NCBI RefSeq assembly: GCF_011044995.1
Contig: NZ_JAAKZW010000001.1
Coordinates: 1-64,000, forward strand
DNA from: Streptomyces mesophilus
GTDB lineage: Bacteria; Actinomycetota; Actinomycetes; Streptomycetales; Streptomycetaceae
Length of the DNA stretch: 64,000 nucleotides
Direction of reading: 5' to 3'
The translations under genes were made by a program, and so were the position numbers. How positions within the stretch are numbered: the first letter of the stretch is position 1; the number at the start of each line of letters is the position of its first letter. Positions 15,936 to 25,362 of the stretch are shown here, one piece after another. Below the pieces are notes generated by a model. It was not told the origin of the DNA, did not search any database, and was given only the letters and a program-made list of their open reading frames with translations.

Positions 15936-18500
15936 TCACTCCGCGGCGATGGCCCGCAGCACGTTCAGCCTTGCCGCCCGCCGGGCCGGTCGGAGGCCGG
16001 CCACCGCGCCCGCGGCGAGGCCCACCAGGGCCACCACCGTCAGCTGAAGCGGCGGCAGGGCGAAGGCGAACGCGCTGTCGCTCGCGCCGTCCGAGGCCTT
16101 GACCAGGATCCAGCCGAGGAAGCCGCCGAGCGCGAGCCCGCCCGCGGTGCCGAACGCGGCGACCAGGACCGATTCCCAGCGGACCATCGCGCGCAGTTGG
16201 GCGCGGGTCTGGCCGACGGAGCGCAACAGGCCCAGTTCGCGGGTGCGTTCGTGTACGGACAGGGTGAGGGTGTTGGCGATGCCGAGCAGGGCGATCAGGA
16301 CGGCCAGGGCGAGGAGGGCGTAGACCAGGGTGAGCATCATGTCGATGCCGCCGGCCGCGGACTGTGCGTACTCGTCGCGGGTCTGTACCTCGGGTCCGCC
16401 GTAAGCGGCCGCGGTCTTCTCGACCGCCGCGCGTCCCTCGGACGCGCTCACGCCGTCCTTGAAGGTGACCGCGATCAGGGTGTCGGAGTCCTGTGCGCGG
16501 TGCGGGGCCCAGGCCTCACGGGTGATCACGTAGTCGCCCGCGAGTTCGGACCGGTCGAAGACGGCTCGTACGGTGAAGGGTTCCTTCTTGCCGTCGGTGA
16601 AGGCGAGTTGGGCCGTGTCGCCGACGGTGAGGCCCCTCTTGTCGGCCTCGTCCCGGGCGATCGCGAGCCCGTCCGTGCCGAGGCTCCGGAGCGAGCCGTC
16701 GACGGTGCCGAGGTCGAAGCCCTTGGCCAGGTCCACCGGGTCGGTCACGGTCAACTGGCGTCCTGCGCCGTCGACTTCGGCCACCCCCCTGCCCAGGCCG
16801 ACGGAGTTGCCGACCTCGGGGAGCTCGGCGATGGCGGGTGCGAGCCGGGGGCTGAGTCCGCTGCCGCCCGCGCCGAAGGCTGGCGCGCTCACGGCGACAT
16901 CGCCCGCGAAGGAACGGGACACGGTCTGGTCCATGGTCGCCTTGAGGGAGGCGGCGAACACCGTGAAGAGACCGACGACCGCGACCCCGATCATCAGCGC
17001 ACTCGCGGTCGCCGCGGTCCGCTTGGGGCTGCGCAGTGCGTTGCGGCGGGCGAGGCCACCGGTGACGCCGCGCAGCCGGTCGAGGGGTCCGCCGAGGATC
17101 CGTACGGCGCGGCTGGACACGACCGGCCCGAGGACCACGAACGCGACGAGGGCGAGCACCGCTCCCGTGCCGGCCAGCCAGAGCGACGGGCTGACGAGGA
17201 CACCGACGAGCGTGATCGCCAGCGCCAGGACGCTCAGCGCACCGCCCGCGACCGCACGTCGGCGCGAGGCTCCGGAGTCGTCGACCTGGCTCTCGCGCAG
17301 GGCGGCGAGCGGCGCGGTGCGTCCGGCCCGTACGGCCGGCAGGAGCGCCGAGCCGAGGCAGACCACGATGCCCACGATCAGCGGCAGTGCCATCGAGAGG
17401 GCCTTGATCACCAAGTCGCCCTCGGGGAACGGGAATCCGATCGCCGGGAACAGCGCCTGCAGCCCGGCCGCGATGCCGATCCCGCCGAGAAGTCCGGCAG
17501 CGGAGGCGGCCACCGCGACGACGGCCGCCTCGACGAGGGTGGCGCCGAGCACCTGCTGACGCGAGGCGCCGAGCGCGCGGAGCAGCGCGTTCTCTCGGGT
17601 GCGCTGGGCGACGACGATCGCGAAGGTGTTGTGGATGGAGAAGGTCGCGACCAGGAGCGCGATGCCGCTGAAGACGAGCAGGAAGGTGGTGAACAGGTCG
17701 AGGAACTGCCCGGAGATCATATCCGTGTTCTCCTCGGCGGACGCCTGGCCCGTGATGGCCTCGACGCCCTGAGGCAGTACGGGAGTCAGCGCGTCCACCA
17801 GCTGCTGCTGGCTCACGTCGGGTCCCGCGCGGACCGAAATGGTCGCCGCTTCACCGGGGTTGGGAGTGAGGTACTTCTCCGCGTCGGCCTGCGTCATGCC
17901 CGTGAACGTCACCTGCGCCATACCGTCCGCGCCACCGAACGTCGCGAGGCCGACGACGGTCACCTTCACCGGGTCGGGGGTGCGCAGCGTCGTCGTATCG
18001 CCGATCTTCAGATCGCCGCTCTTCGCGGCGCCGCGGTTGATGACGACCTCGCCGGACTTCTGCGGGGCGCGTCCTTCCGCGAGTTGGTACGGGTTGAGCT
18101 CGGGGTCGGCGATCCAGTTGCCGGCCAGGGTGGGCGGGCCCGCCCCGCCGATCGGGTCACCGTTCTTGCCGACGAGCTGACCGGCGCCCTGGATGCTGGG
18201 CGCGGCAGCGGCCACACCGGGCACCTTCTCGATGCTGTCCACGAGCGCGGTATCCACCGGGCTGCGCACACCTTGGCTCTCGCCGGGTGTGGTGATGGTG
18301 TCGGCGCTGCGGACGACGGCGTCGGTGCCGCCGGCCGCGTTGCCGAACATCGAGCCGAAGCTCGCCTTGAGGGTGTCGCCCATCACGAGGGTGCCCGCGA
18401 GGAAGGCGACCCCGAGCAGCACCGCGGTGAACGTGCCGGCGAAGCGGCGCTTGTGGGCGCGGAGCGAGGAGAGGCTGATCCGCGCGGTGGCGGCGTTCAT
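15936..18500 (-). CDS. ABC transporter permease (FtsX/MacB type, two-module)
   Basis: An 854-aa permease with two FtsX modules. TM1 is at about residues 18-40, followed by a large extracytoplasmic MacB-type domain (about 45-260), TM segments around 275-400, a second TM group around 440-520, another periplasmic-type domain (about 530-710), and a final TM group 720-850. FSIHNTFAIVVAQRTRENALLRALG and its C-terminal counterpart (LTLSVHERTRELGLLRSVG) are the signature of this family. It overlaps the ATPase stop by ATGA, with GGAGG 6 nt upstream. Such pairs export peptides or lipophilic compounds or act in signalling; the substrate is unknown. Confidence 0.88.
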   Translation of the reverse strand: MNAATARISLSSLRAHKRRFAGTFTAVLLGVAFLAGTLVMGDTLKASFGSMFGNAAGGTDAVVRSADTITTPGESQGVRSPVDTALVDSIEKVPGVAAAAPSIQGAGQLVGKNGDPIGGAGPPTLAGNWIADPELNPYQLAEGRAPQKSGEVVINRGAAKSGDLKIGDTTTLRTPDPVKVTVVGLATFGGADGMAQVTFTGMTQADAEKYLTPNPGEAATISVRAGPDVSQQQLVDALTPVLPQGVEAITGQASAEENTDMISGQFLDLFTTFLLVFSGIALLVATFSIHNTFAIVVAQRTRENALLRALGASRQQVLGATLVEAAVVAVAASAAGLLGGIGIAAGLQALFPAIGFPFPEGDLVIKALSMALPLIVGIVVCLGSALLPAVRAGRTAPLAALRESQVDDSGASRRRAVAGGALSVLALAITLVGVLVSPSLWLAGTGAVLALVAFVVLGPVVSSRAVRILGGPLDRLRGVTGGLARRNALRSPKRTAATASALMIGVAVVGLFTVFAASLKATMDQTVSRSFAGDVAVSAPAFGAGGSGLSPRLAPAIAELPEVGNSVGLGRGVAEVDGAGRQLTVTDPVDLAKGFDLGTVDGSLRSLGTDGLAIARDEADKRGLTVGDTAQLAFTDGKKEPFTVRAVFDRSELAGDYVITREAWAPHRAQDSDTLIAVTFKDGVSASEGRAAVEKTAAAYGGPEVQTRDEYAQSAAGGIDMMLTLVYALLALAVLIALLGIANTLTLSVHERTRELGLLRSVGQTRAQLRAMVRWESVLVAAFGTAGGLALGGFLGWILVKASDGASDSAFAFALPPLQLTVVALVGLAAGAVAGLRPARRAARLNVLRAIAAE

Positions 18501-19267
18501 GACGCTCCTCCCTGATCCTTGGTGCGGCTGTCGAAGGCCTTCATGCGGTCGAGGACCTTGTCCGCGGTCGGCGCGGCCATCCGGTCGACGAGCCGGCCGT
18601 CGGCGAGGAAGACCACCTCGTCGGCGTGGGCGGCGGCCACCGGGTCGTGGGTGACCATGACGACGGTGCGGGCCATCTGCCGCACCGCGCGGCCGAGCAG
18701 TCCGAGGACCTCTTCGCCCGCGCGGGAGTCGAGGTTGCCGGTCGGCTCGTCGGCGAAGACGACGTCGGGCTGTCCGGCGAACGCCCTTGCCACGGCGACG
18801 CGTTGCTGCTGTCCGCCGGAGAGTTCGGTCGGCCGGTGGTGCAGCCGGTCGCCGAGACCGACCACATCGACCAGGGCGTCGATCCACTCGTGGTCGCGCC
18901 TGCCGCCCGCGAGGTCGATCGGCAGCGTGATGTTCTCCGCCACGGTGAGGGTCGGCAGCAGGTTGTACGCCTGGAACACGAACCCCACCCTGTCGCGTCG
19001 CAGCAGGGTGAGCCGCTTGTCGTCGAGGGCGCTGAGCTCCGTATCGCCGATGAACGCGGAACCGGAGCTGAGGGTGTCGAGGCCGGCGGCGCAGTGCATG
19101 AGCGTGGACTTGCCGGAGCCCGAGGGCCCCATGATCGCGGTGAAGCGGCCGGCCGTGAAGTCGACGCTCACCCCGTCAAGGGCCCTCACCTCGGTGTCGC
19201 CGGCGCCGTACACCTTCACGGCGTCGACGACCCGGGCGGCGGTGGCGGTCAGGGTCGCGGTGCTCAT
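18497..19267 (-). CDS. ABC transporter ATP-binding protein (MacB/LolD type)
   Basis: A 256-aa ATPase with Walker A GPSGSGKST (about residue 46), Q-loop FVFQAYNLLPTL, signature LSGGQQQR, Walker B VVFADEPTGNLD and the switch His in VTHDP. The EPTGNLD form marks the LolD/MacB subfamily that pairs with FtsX-type permeases. It overlaps the SHOCT gene upstream (ATGA) and the permease downstream (ATGA), so the three are translationally coupled. Confidence 0.92.
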   Translation of the reverse strand: MSTATLTATAARVVDAVKVYGAGDTEVRALDGVSVDFTAGRFTAIMGPSGSGKSTLMHCAAGLDTLSSGSAFIGDTELSALDDKRLTLLRRDRVGFVFQAYNLLPTLTVAENITLPIDLAGGRRDHEWIDALVDVVGLGDRLHHRPTELSGGQQQRVAVARAFAGQPDVVFADEPTGNLDSRAGEEVLGLLGRAVRQMARTVVMVTHDPVAAAHADEVVFLADGRLVDRMAAPTADKVLDRMKAFDSRTKDQGGAS

Positions 19268-19557
19268 GCCGCACCGCCCTTGCGGCCTTCGCGGAGCCCG
19301 AACTCCTCGTTCAGGACGGTCAGCCGCCGCCAGTACTCGTCCTCGTCGATCTCACCGGTCGCGAAGCGGTGGCCGAGCACGCTGATCGGGCTCTGCGCGT
19401 CGGGGCGCTCACGCCACGAGCCCCGCGGTCCGCGTCCGCGCCAGACGGTGCGGCGAAGGAGCGTGATCCCGCCGATCACGACGGCCGCCCAGATCAGCGG
19501 GAAGAGCAGAATCCACGGGCCGGGCCCGCCGTCGCCGAAGTGCGCCAGGGTCTGCAT
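19264..19557 (-). CDS. SHOCT-domain small membrane protein
   Basis: A 97-aa protein from ATG 19557; this ATG is preferred to one nine bases upstream because GAGGAG is 9 nt from it but adjoins the other. It has one hydrophobic segment (PWILLFPLIWAAVVIGGI, about 12-30) and a C-terminal SHOCT motif (LGHRFATGEIDEDEYWRRL). SHOCT modules mediate oligomerisation. It overlaps the ATPase gene by ATGA. A small SHOCT membrane protein heading an ABC operon is a common Streptomyces arrangement, perhaps as sensor or regulator. Confidence 0.75.
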   Translation of the reverse strand: MQTLAHFGDGGPGPWILLFPLIWAAVVIGGITLLRRTVWRGRGPRGSWRERPDAQSPISVLGHRFATGEIDEDEYWRRLTVLNEEFGLREGRKGGAA

Positions 19558-19882
19558 CCGAACCATCTCCTCGATGAGGTCTCATTGCTTCTCGATGCTT
19601 TGAGACTCGCTCGTGGACGGGGTCCGGGTCGTCGTACGGGCAGCGGCTGTCCGGCTGCTCCCCCGGGAGTACGCGGGGGCCCGAGCTGAGGCGGGAGCGC
19701 AGCTTCCGGTGGTCGCCCGGCTGGTGGGGGCCTGCGTCCATCCGCCTGCCATGGGAGTACGGCGTGCGGAGTCCTGCCTGCGTTGCCCGCTCACCGTGCA
19801 GGTCGACGGACGCGCGCGAGCCGCCCCGAGGGGCTGCCCACCTGGACAGCACCCGGAGCGGCTCGTTGTCCCCTGCCGCAGC
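19558..19882. other. intergenic region without gene
   Basis: No convincing gene lies in this 325-bp gap between the phosphoesterase stop and the SHOCT operon start, both on the minus strand. The inverted repeat at 19579-19606 is the only structured element I can point to. Codon use in the open frames crossing it is poor. Confidence 0.4.
19579..19606. promoter_or_regulatory. inverted repeat upstream of SHOCT/ABC operon
   Basis: GTCTCATTGC (19579-19588) and GCTTTGAGAC (19597-19606) match as an imperfect inverted repeat (8 of 10) with an 8-bp spacer. It lies about 21 bp upstream of the SHOCT start, where a repressor would block transcription. The regulator is not evident nearby. Confidence 0.35.
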
Positions 19883-20842
19883 TCAGACCGGGAGAGTGCG
19901 GATCACTCTGTTGCGCCGAAGATCGCGGGATTCGATGGTGAGCTTGCCGTCGGTGCCCTTCAGGACGCGCAGGCCCTGCGACTCGGCGCCGCTGATGGCC
20001 TTCTCGCCACCGTTGCCGTCGGGACCGTAAAGGGTCTGGATGAAGCCGGTGTTGACCACGGTGAAGCCGGCCGGGTCACCGCCCTCGACGATCTTGCGGG
20101 CGGCCCAGTCGCTGCGGGCGAGGTCCCAGTGGGTGTGGCCGGAGAAGAAGATGACGTTGGGGTGCCGGCCGAGGATGGTCAGCAGGTCGGTCTCGTCCAC
20201 GAAGTCCTGGTCGTAGAAGCCCGCCTTGTCGTCTCCGATGGTGCCGGACACGGTGCCCGGCAGGACGTGGTGGCTGAAGATGAGGACGTAGGGCTCGGCG
20301 GAGAGCTCGTTCAGGGTGGAGTCCAGCCAGCTCAGCTGGGATGCCCCGAGCGTCACGAACGGCGGGCTCGTGCCGTTGACGGCTGGTGCGGTGGTGCCGA
20401 TGAAGAGCAGCGGCAGCCCGGCCGCGGTCATCCGGAAGTACACATCGGGCATGCCGGTGTAGTCCAGGAACCGCTTGACCTGGGTGTCGAACGGGTCGGA
20501 GTTGTACTGCTCGTGGTTGCCCAGCGCGGCCAGTACCCGCTCGGGGTGGGGGTGGCCGGCAAGGGTGCCGTAGAGATCCTCGTACTGCTGCACGGTGCCC
20601 TGCGCCACCAGGTCGCCGGCGATGACCAGCGCCTCCGATGCGCCGAGGCCGGACAGGGTGTCCAATGCCTTGCCGAAGTCGGCGAGATCGCCCTGGATGT
20701 CGCTGATGACGTCCAGGGCGGCAGCGGGCGCCTGCGGCTTCCTGGCGGCGGCGGCCTCGGCGGCGGTCAGTCCACCCAGCGGCACGGTGGCCAGCGTGAG
20801 CCCACCCGCCGTGAGGAGCGTTCTCCGAGTGAGGGGAGTCAT
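19883..20842 (-). CDS. TAT-exported metallophosphoesterase
   Basis: A 319-aa calcineurin-like phosphoesterase. A twin-arginine signal begins the protein (TRRTLLTAGGLTLATVPLGG, followed by AEAAA). Metal-binding motifs are in order: SDIQGD (with Gln where DxH usually has His), GDLVAQGT, GNHEQ, FSHHV and SGHTHWD. It is therefore probably a folded, Sec-independent exported phosphatase or phosphodiesterase. The ATG at 20842 is chosen because it starts just before the twin Arg; the frame is open upstream. It stands alone, with no operon partner. Confidence 0.82.
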   Translation of the reverse strand: MTPLTRRTLLTAGGLTLATVPLGGLTAAEAAAARKPQAPAAALDVISDIQGDLADFGKALDTLSGLGASEALVIAGDLVAQGTVQQYEDLYGTLAGHPHPERVLAALGNHEQYNSDPFDTQVKRFLDYTGMPDVYFRMTAAGLPLLFIGTTAPAVNGTSPPFVTLGASQLSWLDSTLNELSAEPYVLIFSHHVLPGTVSGTIGDDKAGFYDQDFVDETDLLTILGRHPNVIFFSGHTHWDLARSDWAARKIVEGGDPAGFTVVNTGFIQTLYGPDGNGGEKAISGAESQGLRVLKGTDGKLTIESRDLRRNRVIRTLPV

Positions 20843-20923
20843 GGGGCGCAACGTAACGGGCGTGACCCTTGCGGTCCTTGGACAGGTGGTGCGGGATCTT
20901 GGACATTCCTGACCCGTGGCCCG

Positions 20924-20940
20924 GCCGGGATTCACCCGGC
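20924..20940 (-). terminator. small hairpin after LacI-type gene
   Basis: GCCGGG (20924-20929) pairs with CCCGGC (20935-20940) around a 5-nt loop, 30 nt past the stop of the minus-strand LacI gene. It is a weak candidate terminator judged on position only. Confidence 0.3.
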
Positions 20941-20969
20941 AACCCCCTTGGCTCGCAAGGGCGTTGCTC

Positions 20970-21980
20970 CTACGCCGACTCGCGCACCACAAGACGCGGT
21001 GTGAAGAGCACGTTCGGCTCCGGAACATCGTCTTGCCGCAGCCGGGCAAGCAGCAGGAGCGCTGCCTCGCGGCCCATGTCTTCGAGGGGCTGGTGGATCG
21101 AGGTGAGCGGAGGGTCGGCGGCCGCGGCGACCCAGGTGTCGTCGAAGCCCACGACGGCGACGTCGTCCGGTACGGTCCGTCCGGACTCCCGCAGTACGTC
21201 CACTGCGGCGGCGGCCATGAGGTCGTTCGCCGCGAACAGCGCGTCGAACTGCTCGCCGCCCGCGAGGAGTTGCCGCACGGCCTCCTCGCCGGAGACGCGC
21301 GAGAAGTCGCCCTGCGCGACCGGCCCGTGTGCCAGCCCTGCCTCGTCGAGCACGGCGCGAAAGCCGTGCCAGCGGTCGATGCTGGCGCGGATGCTGAGCG
21401 GTCCGGTGATGACGGCGATGCGACGACGGCCGCGTTCGATCAGGTGGTGCGCGGCGAGGCGCCCGCCGGCCGCGTTGTCGACATCGACGCCGTAGGCCGG
21501 TGTGTAGCCGGCGGGCGCCCCCACCAGCACGGTGGGTACGGCGCTCGCGTCGAGCCGCCCGAGCAGCGGATCACCCTCGTGCAGCGAACTGAGCAGCACG
21601 CCGTCGACGTGGCGCGCGCTGAGGAATGCGGTGAGCTGGGCGTGTTCCTGCCGGGACTGGGCGATGGCGAGAAGGAGCTGGATGCCTTCGGCGGCGAGGG
21701 CCGCGGACGCGCCGCGTACGAGGGGCGAGTAGAACGGGTCCTCCCAGAACCCGCGGTCGTCGGTCACCGCCGCGACGAAGGCCACGGTGTCCGTGCGCTG
21801 GCGCACCAGTGCGCGGGCGGCCGAGTTGGGGACGTAGCCGAGTTCCTCGACGGCGCGCAGGACGGCTGCGCGGGACTCCGGGCTGACGTGCCCGGACCCG
21901 TTGATCACCCGCGAAGCCGTACCCCGCCCGACCCTTGCCCGTGCCGCGACCGCCTCGAGCGTCGGCCTGTGCTCCTTCAT
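20970..21980 (-). CDS. LacI-family transcriptional regulator
   Basis: A 336-aa regulator. The HTH occupies about residues 6-55 (PTLEAVAARARVGRGTASRV, INGSGHVSPESRAAV), followed by the hinge helix (PNSAARALV) and a periplasmic-binding-protein-like sensor domain. ATG 21980 is chosen because MKEHRPTLEAVA fits the family start and AGGAGG lies 10 nt upstream. The effector is presumably a sugar. The genes downstream on the same strand do not reveal the target. Confidence 0.9.
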   Translation of the reverse strand: MKEHRPTLEAVAARARVGRGTASRVINGSGHVSPESRAAVLRAVEELGYVPNSAARALVRQRTDTVAFVAAVTDDRGFWEDPFYSPLVRGASAALAAEGIQLLLAIAQSRQEHAQLTAFLSARHVDGVLLSSLHEGDPLLGRLDASAVPTVLVGAPAGYTPAYGVDVDNAAGGRLAAHHLIERGRRRIAVITGPLSIRASIDRWHGFRAVLDEAGLAHGPVAQGDFSRVSGEEAVRQLLAGGEQFDALFAANDLMAAAAVDVLRESGRTVPDDVAVVGFDDTWVAAAADPPLTSIHQPLEDMGREAALLLLARLRQDDVPEPNVLFTPRLVVRESA

Positions 21981-22090
21981 CCGCCGGTCACCTCCTCCGG
22001 GCCGCTCCACCAGCCACTGTTGATCTCAAGCTAATCCGTACGGTGCTCCGAGGACGCCCCCTCCCGGAAAGAGGGCCGAGCGGACTTGGT

Positions 22091-22513
22091 TCAGTCGGCG
22101 GGCGGTGGGTCCACGCGATAGCCGGGGACCGATGGCCAGCGCACCGTCAGGACGACCGATTCCTCCTCCGCGTACCAGGAGTGGTCGACGCCCTTGCCCC
22201 ACAGGATGTACTCGCCCTGCTCGGCGAGGACCACGTCGCGGCCGGGGAATTGCATTCGGAAGCGGCCGCTGATCAGGACCAGGAGTGCCGTGCGGATCTC
22301 TCCGGTGGCCCATTGCGCACGTCGGTCACCCGCTGGATGGACGCCCCATTTGATCTCCAGCTCGGCGCAGTGTCGGGGGTCGGCCGGGTCCTTGAAGTGG
22401 CCGAGGAGCCAGCCGCGGTCGAGCGCGGCGTCGCGGTCGGCCCGGCCCACGTGCACGCCGTCCACGACCTCGTGGAACGCTGCATCGCCGCCCAACGCCT
22501 CGTCGTCGCTCAT
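22091..22513 (-). CDS. cupin-like conserved hypothetical protein
   Basis: A 140-aa protein with features of a single cupin beta-barrel: RTALLVLISGRFRMQFPG, DVVLAEQGEYILWGKGVDHSW and VLTVRWPS. The His of the last motif could be a metal ligand, but the full GxHxH set is not seen, so catalysis is uncertain. The ATG overlaps the stop of the ROK regulator (ATGA), so both are one operon, and the ROK protein might sense its product. Related Streptomyces proteins are sometimes mislabelled as signal peptidases. Confidence 0.65.
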   Translation of the reverse strand: MSDDEALGGDAAFHEVVDGVHVGRADRDAALDRGWLLGHFKDPADPRHCAELEIKWGVHPAGDRRAQWATGEIRTALLVLISGRFRMQFPGRDVVLAEQGEYILWGKGVDHSWYAEEESVVLTVRWPSVPGYRVDPPPAD

Positions 22514-23739
22514 GCGAGGACCCCCATCGGGTCGTCGAGTACGGGTTGCCAGGCCAACTCGGCCGCTCCGACCAGGGAGTTGTGGTCGAGCGTGCAGGCC
22601 AGGATGGGGACTCCCCCGCTGCGGCCCCACAGGCTGCGGTCGGCAACCACGGCGCGCAGTCGGTCGGGGTCGGCGTCCAGGAGGGCGCGGTGGAGGCCGC
22701 CGAGGATGATGCGGTCGGGGTTGAGGATGTTGACCAGGCCCGCGAGGCCAAGGCCCAGGCGGTCGATCATCTCCTCTGCCGCCATGCGCACCTGCGGCGC
22801 GGCATACGAGCCGCGCAGCAGATCGGTGGACTGCTGAAGGAGCGACACCTCGGGGCCGGGCTCGCGGCCCGCCGCCATGAGGAAGGCGAGCGGGTCGGCC
22901 TCGACGTCCAGACAGCCGCGGCTGCCGCAGTGGCAGGGCCGGCCCTCGGGGTTGACGGTGAGGTGGCCCACTTCGAGAGCGAGGCCCGAACTGCCCGTGT
23001 GCAGCCGTCCGTCGAGCACCAGCGCGCCGCCGACCCCGCGGTGGCCGGTGGCGACGCACAGCAGGTGCGCGGCGCCGCGGCCCGCGCCGTGGCGGTGTTC
23101 GGCGAGCGCGGCGAGGTTGACGTCGTTGCCGGTGAAGGCCTGCACGTCCAGGCCCGCGGCCTCGATGCGTTCGGCGAAGATGCGGCGTACGGGCGCGCCG
23201 ACCGGCCAGGCCAGGTGCAGCGGATTGAGGGCGAGTCCCTCGGGGTCCTCGACGGCGGAAGGGACGGCCAGACCGGCACCCGCGCATCTGCGGCCGGAGG
23301 CTTCCAGCAGTTCGGCTCCGGCGTCCACCACCGCGCCGATCACCTGTACGGGATCGGCGTCGACGCTCTCGCAGCCGGGCGTCGTCGCGACGATCCGCCC
23401 GCCGAGCCCGACGAGGGCGGCGCGGTATCCGTCGGCGTGCACCTGCGCGGCGAGTACGACGGGGCCGTCCTCGGCGACGGTGAGCCGGTGCGAGGGCCGG
23501 CCCTGCGATCCGCCGGCCGCACCGGGCTCGACGGTGATCAGCCCGAGCGCTTCGAGTTCCGCGGCGACCACTCCGGCGGTGGCCCGGGTGACGCCCAGTT
23601 CGGCGGTGAGCACGGAACGGGTCGGGGCACGCCCCGTGTGCACCAACTCCAACGCGGGGCCGAGCGCTCCGCGCCCTCGGTCCAGCCGGGAACGCGCGGA
23701 TCCTGACCGCACTTCACTGGGCGCCGCCTTGCCGTTCAT
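22510..23739 (-). CDS. ROK-family transcriptional regulator / sugar kinase
   Basis: A 409-aa protein with an N-terminal HTH of MarR type (about 25-85; LTAELGVTRATAGVVAAELE) and a C-terminal ROK domain. The zinc motif CHCGSRGCLDVE (CxCGxxGCxE-like) is present. The ATG at 23739 is chosen because GGGAG lies about 10 nt upstream; the frame is open for 17 codons more. Xylose- and glucose-type repressors (XylR, NagC) have this domain order. The 3' end overlaps the cupin-like gene. Confidence 0.85.
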   Translation of the reverse strand: MNGKAAPSEVRSGSARSRLDRGRGALGPALELVHTGRAPTRSVLTAELGVTRATAGVVAAELEALGLITVEPGAAGGSQGRPSHRLTVAEDGPVVLAAQVHADGYRAALVGLGGRIVATTPGCESVDADPVQVIGAVVDAGAELLEASGRRCAGAGLAVPSAVEDPEGLALNPLHLAWPVGAPVRRIFAERIEAAGLDVQAFTGNDVNLAALAEHRHGAGRGAAHLLCVATGHRGVGGALVLDGRLHTGSSGLALEVGHLTVNPEGRPCHCGSRGCLDVEADPLAFLMAAGREPGPEVSLLQQSTDLLRGSYAAPQVRMAAEEMIDRLGLGLAGLVNILNPDRIILGGLHRALLDADPDRLRAVVADRSLWGRSGGVPILACTLDHNSLVGAAELAWQPVLDDPMGVLA

Positions 23740-23874
23740 GGCGCCGAGTCTCCCATGATCCGCCGGGGGCTCAGCGGCAGGTTCCCTCACGTTCTCGCTC
23801 AGCGTTCGAGTTCCCTGACCCTCAAGGTGAGGTCGAGACTCTGGCGGAGGGAGCCTCGGGAGACCGGCCGGTGA

Positions 23875-25347
23875 TCATGACAGCAGGTCCCTCATCACGG
23901 TTGTCGGAAGAGCCGGATTGGCCGCGGCGTGAGCGCCCAGTTCGGCGTCGTCCAGGAGCGCCATCAGGCTGGGCGCGGGCAGCCGTGGATGTGCGGCAGC
24001 TCCGGCTCGGACGGCTGCGTCCGGGTCGTGGGTGAGCCGCTCGGCCGCGTCGGGCGCCAAGTCGGGGTCCAGGAGGGCGAGGTGGCGCTCGGCAGGCGTG
24101 TCGGCCGTCGCGAAGCGTCTGCCGAGGTCTGCGGTCGGGAAGTTCGGGTGCTCGGTGAGCAGGTCGCGGTGGTGGTCGGGGCCGGGGTGGGACAGGTAGC
24201 AGTCGAGGAGCAGGTCGGACGGGGCTGCCGGGTGGTGGTGGGCGAGCCGGAGTCGTACGCCTGCGTCGTCGTCCCGCGCGAGCAGGGTGACCAGTTCGGT
24301 GGGCAGGGCGGGGTCGGTGGCCGCCCGGCGGCGGAGCAGGGGGTGGCGCGAACGGGCGTGGGCCGCGGAGACGGCCGGGTCGGCGGGTGCGGAGGCATGG
24401 GGCTCCCACGGGACGCCCGTGTGCCGGTCGGGCTCCACGACGTAGTCGATCGCTGCCCGTTCGTCCTCGCTCAGTTCGGGCCGCAGGGAGACTTCGGTGC
24501 GCACCTGCGGGTCGGGGTCGCGCGCGAGGACCCGCACCAGGGCGGGTGGAAGGTCGTCGCGGCAGGCCAGTTGCCGGCGTACGTCGGGGTCGGGGTGCTC
24601 CATGAGCGAGGCGACCACGTCCGGCGGGGTGCTGTAGTTGTGCGCCAGGGTCCAGGCGGCGTCGCGATCGGGATCGTTCATCATCCAGTCGACGACTGTT
24701 CTGGGCAGACGGCAGTTCACCAGGAGGTGCGTGGTCCAGTGGTTGCGCGGCGGAGGCAGCGTGCCGAGCTCGCGTTCCGTCACCGCCTCGTCGTCCTCGT
24801 CACGCCGGCGTCGGACCGTGTTCTGAGCGGCCGCGCGAAGATCGGGGTCCGGGTCGTCGAGCAGCGCCGCCTGCTCCGCCTCGGTCAGCGAGCCCCACAC
24901 GTTCAGGGCGTACCGGCGGACGGCGGCCAGGGGGTGCCGAGCAAAGGAGAGCTGGACACGAAACGGGATCTGGCGCGAGGAGAACAGCTCGGACAGACAG
25001 TCGTTGTCATACGTCGTGAGCATCCGGTCGATCACCCGGTCGGGCAGGGGCCGCACCGGCCGGTTCCGGTCCGGGCGGCCCGCGAGCCACGCCTGGACGA
25101 TCCACTCGGGATCGTCCACGAGCAGCCCGCGCACCTCCGGTTCCACGTACGGATTGCGGGCCAGTGCCTTGCGGACGCGGACGTCCGGGTGCGCGACGAT
25201 CGCAGCCGCCACTTCCTCGGGGAACGAGGCGCGCCGGCCGGCAAGGGCGGACCAGGTGTCCTCGTGCTCAGGCGCCAGCAGCTTCAGCAGCACCTGCGCC
25301 GGCGCGGCCGGATTGACGGCCAGTCCACTCAAGCGCGCGTCGTTCAC
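23875..25347 (-). CDS. leucine-rich repeat variant (LRV) protein
   Basis: A 490-aa protein made of about 18 degenerate ~24-residue units (PDVRVRKALARNP, DPDPDLRAAAQNT, PDPDVRRQLACRD, DPDPQVRTEVSLRP), the LRV pattern. GTG 25353 is possible, but I chose the GTG at 25347 because GGAGG is then about 8 nt upstream rather than 2. Such repeats form an alpha-solenoid for protein binding. Its Cys content is low, so no N-terminal Fe-S cluster as in Azotobacter LRV is seen. The gene starts 16 bp downstream of the AlkB gene and may be co-transcribed. Function unknown. Confidence 0.75.
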   Translation of the reverse strand: MNDARLSGLAVNPAAPAQVLLKLLAPEHEDTWSALAGRRASFPEEVAAAIVAHPDVRVRKALARNPYVEPEVRGLLVDDPEWIVQAWLAGRPDRNRPVRPLPDRVIDRMLTTYDNDCLSELFSSRQIPFRVQLSFARHPLAAVRRYALNVWGSLTEAEQAALLDDPDPDLRAAAQNTVRRRRDEDDEAVTERELGTLPPPRNHWTTHLLVNCRLPRTVVDWMMNDPDRDAAWTLAHNYSTPPDVVASLMEHPDPDVRRQLACRDDLPPALVRVLARDPDPQVRTEVSLRPELSEDERAAIDYVVEPDRHTGVPWEPHASAPADPAVSAAHARSRHPLLRRRAATDPALPTELVTLLARDDDAGVRLRLAHHHPAAPSDLLLDCYLSHPGPDHHRDLLTEHPNFPTADLGRRFATADTPAERHLALLDPDLAPDAAERLTHDPDAAVRAGAAAHPRLPAPSLMALLDDAELGAHAAANPALPTTVMRDLLS

Positions 25348-25362
25348 CGACACCCTCCCCCG

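Noticed and set aside
15825-18515. Very long plus-strand open frame (about 900 codons) antisense to the ABC permease
   Set aside because: High third-position GC keeps antisense frames open. The translation is Glu/Gly/Arg-rich without any domain, while the minus strand encodes a clear FtsX permease.
19613-21004. Plus-strand open frame antisense to the metallophosphoesterase
   Set aside because: No domain; minus strand has TAT signal and all phosphoesterase motifs in order.
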